From JAAYCI01 sp031549285 (GTDB lineage: Bacteria; Bacillota; Clostridia; Oscillospirales; Ruminococcaceae): DNA of 18,808 bases. The stretch is from NCBI GenBank assembly GCA_031549285.1, contig JAVBPZ010000017.1, positions 1 through 18,808 of the forward strand. Direction: 5' to 3'. Made by a program: the position numbers and the translations under genes. Below, piece by piece: positions 6,159 to 12,423 of the stretch (the first letter of the stretch is position 1; the number at the start of each line of letters is the position of its first letter). Under the pieces are notes generated by a model. It saw only the letters and a list, made by a program, of their open reading frames with translations. It was not told the DNA's origin and ran no database searches.

Positions 6159-6539
6159 ATGCGCGAACAAAAGCTTTCCGAGGCCGAAGGCTATATCATG
6201 GGCTGGTTCTGGGAAAAAGGCGAAATGAAAGCGGACGACCTGGCCGCGCTGGTGGCCGCGCGCGGCTGGAAGCGCAGCACACTGCTCACTTTTTTAAGCC
6301 GTCTGGAGGACAAAGGCATGCTGGCGGTGGAACGCCGGAAAAAACAAAACGAATACCGCCCCATCGTCACCCGCGCCGCTTACCAGCAGGCGCAGTCCAA
6401 GGTATTTCTGGAGGACATGTACGGCGGCAGCGCCAAAGATTTTCTTTCCGCCATGGTCACGTCCAGCGGCATTTCCAAACAGGAGCTTGCCGAACTGCGC
6501 CGCTGGCTTTTGGAACAGGAGGTGAACCCGGATGTTTGA
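6159..6539 (+). CDS. BlaI/MecI/CopY-family transcriptional repressor
   Basis: This 126-residue winged-helix repressor is probably autoregulatory and the inside target of the M56 protease encoded next. The N-terminal winged helix covers about residues 5-72, with recognition helix WKRSTLLTFLSRLEDKGML (37-55) and wing VERRKKQNEYRPI. The C-terminal helices (about 75-120) are the dimer part. AAAGGAG lies 6 nt before the ATG. The end overlaps the M56 gene by 8 bases, as in blaI-blaR1-like operons. The promoter in front carries two CTAC-N5-GTAG sites suited to a dimer of this family. The Asn-Phe cleavage site known from staphylococcal BlaI is not apparent at the same place, so any cleavage would be elsewhere. 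No beta-lactamase gene is nearby, so the regulon is unknown. Confidence 0.92.
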   Translation: MREQKLSEAEGYIMGWFWEKGEMKADDLAALVAARGWKRSTLLTFLSRLEDKGMLAVERRKKQNEYRPIVTRAAYQQAQSKVFLEDMYGGSAKDFLSAMVTSSGISKQELAELRRWLLEQEVNPDV

Positions 6540-8160
6540 ACTGCTATTTCGTTGCCTTATTTCCATGGGCCTTGCCGGCAGCGCGTTGTTTCTACTAACG
6601 CTGGTACTGGGCCCGCTGTGGAAAAAGCTGGGCGCGCGCCTGCGGCGCTGGGCGCTGCTGGCGGTTTCCGCCCTGTTTTTGTTGCCGTTGCCGCTGCTGT
6701 TCACCCCGGGCGGCCCGCTGGCCGCCACTGCCGCCTCGCCCGGCGCTGTACCGGAAGGCACACAGCCCGCCCTGGTGCGCACCGTGCCGGCCGCCGCACC
6801 CGCCTATGAAGCAGGCAAAGCCCTGTCCTCCGCGCTGGTCGGCGCCTCTGTGCAAACCCCCACGGAAGAAAATCAGCAGCCGGCCCCCGGTGCCCAGCCC
6901 ACGCATTCCCCTGCCGCGAATATTCCGCTCATCGCCGGCTGCCTGTACCTTTCCGGCACGCTGTTGCTGCTGGCCGTCAGCGGCGGGCGTTACGTCCACT
7001 TCCGCCGGCGGCTGGTAAAAACCAGCACCCCCATCCAGGAGGAAGCCACCCAGGCGTCCTACGCATCGCTCTGCAAGCAGTTGGGCCTGCGCACCGTCCC
7101 GCGCCTGCTGCAAAACGCCGACGCCGACACCCCATTTTTGGTGGGTACCTTCCGGCCGGTCATCGTGCTGCCACAGCAGACAATGTCCCCGGCCCAGCTG
7201 GCATTCGCGCTGCAGCACGAGCTAACCCACTACAAAAACAAGGACCTCCCGCTGAAATGCTTTGTTCTGGCGGTCTGTGTTTTGCACTGGGCGAATCCCT
7301 TTGCCTGGCTGCTGAAAAAAAACTGGAACGACACCTGTGAACAGCTGTGCGATGAACAGGTCGCAGAGCGTCTGGACCCCACCGGGCGAAAAGCCTATGT
7401 GGCCACCCTGTTCCATTTTGCCTGTGCCCGGGTTCCCTTTGCGGCGGCGGGCTTTGCGTCCCCGGCCGCCACGCTGAAAAAGCGCCTGGCCGGGCTGTTG
7501 CACCCGCCGCGGCCTTCGCGCGCCTTGCGCGCCGGCGCCGCTGTGGTCCTTTGCATCAGTGTTCTGGCCTGTTTGCTGGCCGGCTGCGGCTTTTCCGCCG
7601 GCGCCGTTGCACCGGACAGCGAGGATTCCCTATCCGCCAGCGGCACTTCAGACACATCCCTCTCTTCTTCAGAAACCGCCCCCTCGGTGCTTTCATCGGG
7701 TGCTTCCACATCTACCGCCCCCGTCACAGTGGTGGTGCCCCCCGCCTCAGAAGACCCCATTTCCGGCACCAATACACCTACAGAATCCAGCGTATACATG
7801 TGGCCGGTTCCCGGGTATGACGCTGTTGGCCGGGGCCTGGCAGACGGCCACCGCGGGCTGGATATTCTGGCCGCGGAAGGCACCCCCATCTTTGCGGCAC
7901 AGGCAGGTGAAGTCACTGCCGCCGGCTGGCACTACAGCTATGGTTACTATGTCCAGATTGCACACGCCGACGGCATAGGCACTTTATATGCCCACTGCAG
8001 TGAACTGGCCGTTACCGTGGGCCAAACGGTAGACCAGGGCGAATATATCGGCGCAGTTGGCTCCACCGGGAACTCCACAGGTACACAGTGCCATTTTGAA
8101 ATGCACGACAGCGACGGCACTCTTCTGGACCCACTGGACTATGTCACCGCCCCCCCCTGA
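6532..8160 (+). CDS. BlaR1-like M56 sensor protease fused to a degenerate M23 (LytM) domain
   Basis: This 542-residue membrane sensor has BlaR1 topology: helices near 5-25, 38-58 and 131-150, a cytoplasmic M56 zinc protease with HELTH (229-233) and CEQLCDE (269-275), a fourth helix (about 334-350), a Ser/Thr-rich linker (about 360-415) and an outside domain. In BlaR1 the outside domain is a penicillin-binding fold. Here it is an M23/LytM-type peptidoglycan endopeptidase domain (about 420-538). Zinc ligands His440, Asp444 (HRGLD) and His521 are present, as is His488 (YAHCS), but the first His of the HxH motif is Gln519 (TQCHFEM). The domain may therefore bind peptidoglycan without cutting it well. 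A lipobox-like LLAGC (Cys352) follows helix 4. The gene overlaps the repressor gene. Cleavage of the repressor is inferred from the family. Confidence 0.9.
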   Translation: MFELLFRCLISMGLAGSALFLLTLVLGPLWKKLGARLRRWALLAVSALFLLPLPLLFTPGGPLAATAASPGAVPEGTQPALVRTVPAAAPAYEAGKALSSALVGASVQTPTEENQQPAPGAQPTHSPAANIPLIAGCLYLSGTLLLLAVSGGRYVHFRRRLVKTSTPIQEEATQASYASLCKQLGLRTVPRLLQNADADTPFLVGTFRPVIVLPQQTMSPAQLAFALQHELTHYKNKDLPLKCFVLAVCVLHWANPFAWLLKKNWNDTCEQLCDEQVAERLDPTGRKAYVATLFHFACARVPFAAAGFASPAATLKKRLAGLLHPPRPSRALRAGAAVVLCISVLACLLAGCGFSAGAVAPDSEDSLSASGTSDTSLSSSETAPSVLSSGASTSTAPVTVVVPPASEDPISGTNTPTESSVYMWPVPGYDAVGRGLADGHRGLDILAAEGTPIFAAQAGEVTAAGWHYSYGYYVQIAHADGIGTLYAHCSELAVTVGQTVDQGEYIGAVGSTGNSTGTQCHFEMHDSDGTLLDPLDYVTAPP

Positions 8161-8201
8161 AAACGCCGGGCTGTAAAGTAAAAGCAGGGTATATCGAACA
8201 C

Positions 8202-8239
8202 AAAAAACACGGCGCCTAGCTTGGCGCCGTGTTTTTTTT
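8202..8239. terminator. Bidirectional terminator between the M56-M23 gene and the radical SAM gene
   Basis: The stem CACGGCGCC / GGCGCCGTG (8208-8216 and 8223-8231) has a 6-nt loop, with an A6 run on the left and a T8 run on the right. It serves both convergent genes. Confidence 0.9.
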
Positions 8240-8251
8240 AACGAATTTGAC

Positions 8252-9157
8252 CTAAATTTGCTGTAGTTGTTCCAGATCAAACGGCGGGATATAGGCCTGT
8301 TGTGCGCTTTCCTGTTCCTGTGTGTAGCCGCCGGTCAACCCCAGCGCCAGCGCCATCTCCACCACGTCATGGTACTCGAAGCTTGCCAGCCGCCTATCCA
8401 GCGGCGCCGGCAGCGGCAGCCCCTCCGGCGGCGTATACTGCCGCATCAGGCTCAGCAAAAACCCCTCTTTTGGCAGATTTTCCGCCACCCACCGCAAAAT
8501 TTCCTTTGCGTCCTGCCGCTGTCCCGGCAACACCAGCAGGCGCACCACCAGGCCGGACACCAGCGTTCCGTCCAGCCCAAGCACCGGTGGCCCCGCCAGG
8601 CGCGCCATCTGCCGCAGTGCCGCGCTTGCCACCGCGAAATAATCCGGCGCGTCGGCCATCCGGCGCGAAACTTCCGGTGAAAAAAACTTACTGTCACACA
8701 GCCACACGTCCACGTATTTGGCCAAAAACGCCACTGTCTCCAGTGTTTCGTACCCGCTGGTATTCCACACCACCGGCAGAGCAAACCCCCGCTGTTTTGC
8801 CGCGTCCAGCGCCGCCGCAATCTGTGGCGCATACTGCGTGCCGGTAACCAGGTTCAGGTTGTGCACCCCTTCCCACTGCAGGCGCAGGAACACCTGCGCC
8901 AACTGGTCGGCAGATACCTCCCTCCCAAAATTCCCATGGCTTATCACATGGTTCTGGCAAAAAACGCACCCCAGCGGGCACCCTGAAAAAAACACCGTTC
9001 CGCTGCCCTTCGTGCCGGAAATGCAGGGTTCCTCCCAAAAATGCGGCGCCGCGCGGGCTATCTTGGCCTGTGTTCCCGCACCGCATCGTCCAGGGGCCAG
9101 CGCCCGCACCGCACCACACTGCCGTGGACACAGCCTGCACGCCATTCCTGTTTCCAT
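8252..9157 (-). CDS. PflX-like radical SAM protein (COG1313 type)
   Basis: This 301-residue iron-sulfur enzyme of the pyruvate formate-lyase activase-like branch has no known substrate. The radical SAM motif CPLGCVFC (Cys60, Cys64, Cys67) binds the [4Fe-4S] cluster and S-adenosylmethionine. A second, N-terminal Cys set, CRLCPRQCG...GRCG (Cys7, Cys10, Cys14, Cys25), is the family hallmark and probably binds zinc or a further cluster. LNLVTGTQYAP (near 105) matches the usual 'NLVTPTHY' segment with Gly-Thr-Gln replacing Pro-Thr-His. The start at 9157 was chosen because a G-rich stretch sits 7 nt upstream; the ATG at 9145 is also possible, while the longer upstream frame lacks a binding site and family similarity. 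The gene is single, divergent from deoD, with no gene for a glycyl radical enzyme beside it. Confidence 0.88.
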   Translation of the reverse strand: METGMACRLCPRQCGAVRALAPGRCGAGTQAKIARAAPHFWEEPCISGTKGSGTVFFSGCPLGCVFCQNHVISHGNFGREVSADQLAQVFLRLQWEGVHNLNLVTGTQYAPQIAAALDAAKQRGFALPVVWNTSGYETLETVAFLAKYVDVWLCDSKFFSPEVSRRMADAPDYFAVASAALRQMARLAGPPVLGLDGTLVSGLVVRLLVLPGQRQDAKEILRWVAENLPKEGFLLSLMRQYTPPEGLPLPAPLDRRLASFEYHDVVEMALALGLTGGYTQEQESAQQAYIPPFDLEQLQQI

Positions 9158-9186
9158 CCTGCCGCCCCCCGCTGTTTGTTGTGGGT

Positions 9187-9219
9187 ATTGTATCACAAAC
9201 CCCGCCGCTGTGGTATACT
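9187..9219. promoter_or_regulatory. Back-to-back extended -10 promoters
   Basis: Rightward: TGg-TATACT (9211-9219), which would start deoD transcription near 9226. Leftward: TGa-TACAAT (complement of 9187-9195), which would start the radical SAM gene near 9180, about 23 nt before its ATG. Neither has a good -35 at 17 bp. The two elements are only 15 bp apart, so occupancy of one could exclude the other. Confidence 0.5.
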
Positions 9220-9334
9220 GAAGTGGTAGATTTCCCGCACCTGCGCCACGGCAGATTCTCTCCTGCATCTTCTGCGCGCCGCGCCGCAAAACACCCCCTT
9301 TTGATTAATTTTTGACAGGAAAGGAGCCTGCCTT

Positions 9335-10048
9335 ATGTCTACTCCTCACATTTCCGCCGCCCCCGGTGATATCGCCGCAACCGTATTGATGCCCGGCGAT
9401 CCTTTGCGCGCCAAATTCATCGCCGACACCTTCCTGGAAAATGCCACAGAATTCAACCACGTGCGCGGCATGCTGGGCTACACAGGGCTGTATAACGGCC
9501 GCCGCGTCTCGGTCATGGGCAGCGGCATGGGCATGCCTTCCATCGGTATTTATTCCTATGAGCTGTTCGCCCAGTACGGCGTGGACAACATCCTGCGCAT
9601 CGGTTCCGCCGGCGCTTATTCCGCGGACCTGGCCCTGTTCGACGTGCTGCTGGCAAGCGCCGCCTACAGCGAATCCACCTATGCGCGCACCCAAAACGGC
9701 TTCGACGGCGACACCATTCTACCCAGCGCCCCCCTGTGCGATAAACTGCGCGCCGCCGCCGACACTCTGGGCATGCCCTTATTTGAGGGCTGCGTACACT
9801 CCAGCGACGTGTTTTACCGCGAGGACACCGGCGATATCCCATACTGGCAGCAGCTGCGCGATGAAAAAGGCTGCCTTGCGGTGGAGATGGAAAGCTTTGC
9901 CCTTTTCCACAACGCCGCCATCACCGGCAAAAACGCTGCCTGCCTGCTCACCATTTCTGACAGCTTCATCACCCCGGAGCAAACCACCTCAGACGAGCGG
10001 GAAAAGGGCTTCACCGGCATGGTCCGCATCGCGCTGGGCGCACTGTAG
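9335..10048 (+). CDS. deoD: Purine-nucleoside phosphorylase DeoD
   Basis: This cytoplasmic enzyme of 237 residues splits purine (deoxy)ribonucleosides with phosphate into base and (deoxy)ribose-1-phosphate. Family landmarks are His5 near the N-terminus, the phosphate loop MPGDPLRAKFIA (19-30), Arg44 in NHVRGMLGYTG, VMGSGMGMPSIGIYSYELF split across 60-78, RIGSAG (88-93), VEMES (183-187) for ribose binding, and Asp209 in TISDSF with Arg222, the base-protonating pair. Length equals the hexameric E. coli-type enzyme, and the motifs separate it from the trimeric PunA type. AAGGAG lies 8 nt upstream of the ATG. It is followed after 102 nt by cdd on the same strand, fitting a nucleoside-salvage unit. 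Confidence 0.95.
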   Translation: MSTPHISAAPGDIAATVLMPGDPLRAKFIADTFLENATEFNHVRGMLGYTGLYNGRRVSVMGSGMGMPSIGIYSYELFAQYGVDNILRIGSAGAYSADLALFDVLLASAAYSESTYARTQNGFDGDTILPSAPLCDKLRAAADTLGMPLFEGCVHSSDVFYREDTGDIPYWQQLRDEKGCLAVEMESFALFHNAAITGKNAACLLTISDSFITPEQTTSDEREKGFTGMVRIALGAL

Positions 10049-10150
10049 GCTGCGGCCGGGCCCATTTTTTATATGCCCGCCAACCCCGATACCAGATACC
10101 TATTGCCCTGTGTCTATTGCCTAACGACTACTATTTAGGAGGCCGCCCCC

Positions 10151-10579
10151 ATGTCTCATTTTGATGCAACCACCCTGGTAAACGCCGCCCTGGCCGCCCG
10201 CGGCAAAAGCTACTCGCCCTATTCGCAGTTTGCGGTGGGCGCCGCGCTGCTGGCACAGGACGGTACCGTGTACACCGGCGCCAACATCGAAAACGCCGCA
10301 TACAGCGTCTCCATCTGTGCCGAGCGGGTGGCCTTGGCCTGCGCGGTAAACGCGGGCGCGCGCCGGTTTGTAGCCATTGCGGTAGCGGGCGGTCCTGCGG
10401 AAAACACCGGCGCCGCGCCATTACCGCTGTGCGCGCCCTGCGGCGTGTGCCGCCAGGCACTGTATGAGTTTTGTGACGCGTCCCTGCCTATACTGCTGGC
10501 CAAAAGCAGCACCGAGTACGAAACCTATACGCTGGGCCAGCTGTTGCCAGTGGGCTTTGGCCCAGACACCCTGGGCTGA
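10151..10579 (+). CDS. cdd: Cytidine deaminase
   Basis: This 142-residue zinc enzyme converts cytidine and deoxycytidine to uridine and deoxyuridine for salvage or carbon use. The motif CAE (56-58, with catalytic Glu58) and PCGVC (96-100) supply three Cys ligands, as in the small homotetrameric class. YSPYSQFAVGAAL (21-33) and NIENAAYSVSICAER frame the substrate pocket. AGGAGG lies 8 nt before the ATG. With deoD upstream and a nucleoside-binding-type lipoprotein downstream, the context is pyrimidine/purine nucleoside catabolism. A believable terminator is found about 170 nt after the stop codon. Confidence 0.96.
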   Translation: MSHFDATTLVNAALAARGKSYSPYSQFAVGAALLAQDGTVYTGANIENAAYSVSICAERVALACAVNAGARRFVAIAVAGGPAENTGAAPLPLCAPCGVCRQALYEFCDASLPILLAKSSTEYETYTLGQLLPVGFGPDTLG

Positions 10580-11021
10580 TGTCGGGCGCGCGGCTGGTAC
10601 CGCCGCTCCTGGCTCGCTCAAAACCCCGGCTGTCATCATAATGTTCCCCGCCGCATCCGCCGTTCATCGCACATTTGTAACCAAATTGTAACCGCGTTTC
10701 GATTGCTATTCTCTTTTTTGCACGCTATTATTAAGTATGCGATATTGTGCTCTGGCGCACACCTCGCGCCGGGCATTTTTTTATTGGCCAACGAAGCGAG
10801 TGTCGCGCGAAAACTTGCTTTCGGCTGCCCTGCGCGAGGCCGGCAGAGAGGGTAAATACCCCGCCGCGCACCCAATAGAATAACGGGTATTAACCCCGGG
10901 GCAGAGCCCCGGCCCCGCGCTTCGCGCGTTTCCCGCGGCAGCCCGTAGGCTGCCCCGCGGTAGGATATCATTCATTTTCATGCAGGGCCAGAAAACGCAA
11001 CCTGCCAGAAAGGAGGGCACC
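10580..11021. other. 442-bp intergenic region with a GC-rich hairpin cluster
   Basis: No gene is supported here; a leftward open frame across it is low-complexity Arg/Gly/Ala. It holds tandem TTGTAACC copies (10675-10682, 10686-10693), the terminator at 10748-10782, and a run of hairpins: CCGGGGC-aga-GCCCCGG (10896-10912), CGCGC-ttc-GCGCG (10916-10928) and CAGCC-cgta-GGCTG flanked by CCGCGG (about 10933-10960). I see no convincing promoter for the lipoprotein gene after the terminator. Confidence 0.55.
10748..10782 (+). terminator. Terminator after deoD-cdd
   Basis: GGCGC (10754-10758) and GCGCC (10766-10770) form the core. The stem extends outward with wobble pairs and one bulge to 10748/10775, and is followed by seven T residues (10776-10782). 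It is the first clear stop signal after cdd. Confidence 0.65.
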
Positions 11022-12146
11022 ATGAAAAACCTATACCGGTTTTTGGCCTTTGTTTTGCCCATACTGCTGTTGATGTCCTCCTGCGCGCGCTTTTCCACCA
11101 GCCTGGATGACGCCTCGCTGGAACCGTCTTTGTCCGGCGGCGCGCCCGTTTCTGCCGGCGCACAAATTGCCCTCATCACCCTGGAAACCGAGCACAACAC
11201 ACCTTTTATACAGTCTGTCTGGAACACCATCTCCCGCTTTTCTGGCGAGAATGGCTACGCCTGTACATCGCTGACTGTTGCGCAGCCCACTGTGAAGGCC
11301 GCTCAGGCCACCTTAGAGCTGGCCGTGAAGGGCGGGGCAAAATTGGTGGTCACCTCTGGCCCCCTTATGTCTGAGATGTTGTTCTCCTTGTCGCAGCAAT
11401 ATACGGACACAGAGTTCATTCTGTTTTCACGCGACTCCTACCAGGCGCGCGACAATGTCTATTCCATAGTGTATCAGGCCGAACAAGGCGGCTGGCTGGC
11501 CGGGTACGCCGCCGTCGCCGCCGGCCAGCGGTCGTTTGTCTACCTGAGCGCGGACTCTAATGAGGCGCAGCGCTGTTCACTGGGCTTTTTGCTGGGGGCA
11601 GATGCTGCCGCTATTGATCTGGACCTGGGCCCCGGCGCCATCACCGCCACCGGCTTCACGCTGCTGCCGGAAGAAAGCCTTTCTTCCCTGGCTGACCGGC
11701 TGGCTACCTTTTTGCAGAACAACCCAGCCACCCTGCTGATAAATGACAGCTCTGTGCTGGCCCCGGCGCTGGCGGCCGCCCAAACCGCGGGCTGCGACAT
11801 CATCGGTATCTCGCTGGAGCCAACCCTGCTTACCGACGGCACCGCCCTACTTTCCATACAATATGACCCGGATGCTATGCTGGTGAATGCGCTTTCAACA
11901 TGGGTGTATCGTGGCAGCTTTTCCCCTGCCGGTTCCATTAACCATGGCTTGGTGGAATTTCAGGATATTTACCTGGCACTGGGGAAAGATATCCTGCCCT
12001 TTTTTTCAGAGCGGCAAAGCAATCAGCTTACCGAATATTTTCTAGATTCCAAAATCTCAGAAACACTATCCTGGGCCATCCCCGACACCCACCGCCTGCC
12101 GGAACCATTCGAGCTGGAGCTTTCCACGGCAGTGATCCTCCGGTAG
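11022..12146 (+). CDS. BMP-family substrate-binding lipoprotein (nucleoside-binding type)
   Basis: This exported 374-residue lipoprotein has a signal peptide (1-20) ending in LMSSC, with Cys21 as the lipidated residue. It has the periplasmic-binding fold of the BMP/PnrA/Med family. IALITLETEHNTPFIQSVWNTI resembles strand-helix 1 (split here for brevity), and VYSIVYQAEQGGWLAGYAAV (about 148-167) matches the family's 'Y...AEQ.G.LAGY.A' segment. Known members bind purine or pyrimidine nucleosides for an ABC importer. The deoD-cdd genes lie just upstream, which supports a nucleoside ligand. The ATPase and permeases normally encoded next to it are missing here. The chosen ATG has AGGAGG 5 nt upstream and starts the signal peptide. 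Confidence 0.8.
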   Translation: MKNLYRFLAFVLPILLLMSSCARFSTSLDDASLEPSLSGGAPVSAGAQIALITLETEHNTPFIQSVWNTISRFSGENGYACTSLTVAQPTVKAAQATLELAVKGGAKLVVTSGPLMSEMLFSLSQQYTDTEFILFSRDSYQARDNVYSIVYQAEQGGWLAGYAAVAAGQRSFVYLSADSNEAQRCSLGFLLGADAAAIDLDLGPGAITATGFTLLPEESLSSLADRLATFLQNNPATLLINDSSVLAPALAAAQTAGCDIIGISLEPTLLTDGTALLSIQYDPDAMLVNALSTWVYRGSFSPAGSINHGLVEFQDIYLALGKDILPFFSERQSNQLTEYFLDSKISETLSWAIPDTHRLPEPFELELSTAVILR

Positions 12147-12240
12147 TGCTTTCGAGTGCCATTCCCAAGCCGTTTGTGCTGCATCCATACCCGCATTTCC
12201 CGCCCCATCTTTTATGCCAAAATCCCGCACACAAAACACC

Positions 12241-12286
12241 GCCCCCTGCCGCATCCTTCGCGGCAGGGGGCGTACTATTGTTTTTT
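12241..12286. terminator. Terminator between the lipoprotein gene and typA
   Basis: A perfect 12-bp stem, GCCCCCTGCCGC / GCGGCAGGGGGC (12241-12252 and 12260-12271), has a 7-nt loop. A T6 run (12281-12286) follows after nine bases, and a shorter A-rich tract lies on the left. It probably serves the rightward lipoprotein gene and possibly the convergent typA. Confidence 0.7.
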
Positions 12287-12423
12287 CCGTACGGCCCAGG
12301 TAAGCGATGCAAAAATGGCGGTACGGGCTGGGGGTGCAGGTTTGACCTAAGATGTGTCGCCAGAACGTGCCGGGCTATAACCCGCGCTTACCTAGCAACG
12401 GCAACCACACAGACCCACTACCC

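Noticed and set aside
10718..10746. TTGCAC-N17-GATATT as promoter of the BMP lipoprotein gene
   Set aside because: The -10 is poor, and a strong terminator follows directly, so it would not drive the gene.
10636..10971. A 111-codon minus-strand open frame in the intergenic hairpin cluster
   Set aside because: It has biased Arg/Gly/Ala/Pro composition generated by the hairpins, no binding site, and it runs through a terminator.
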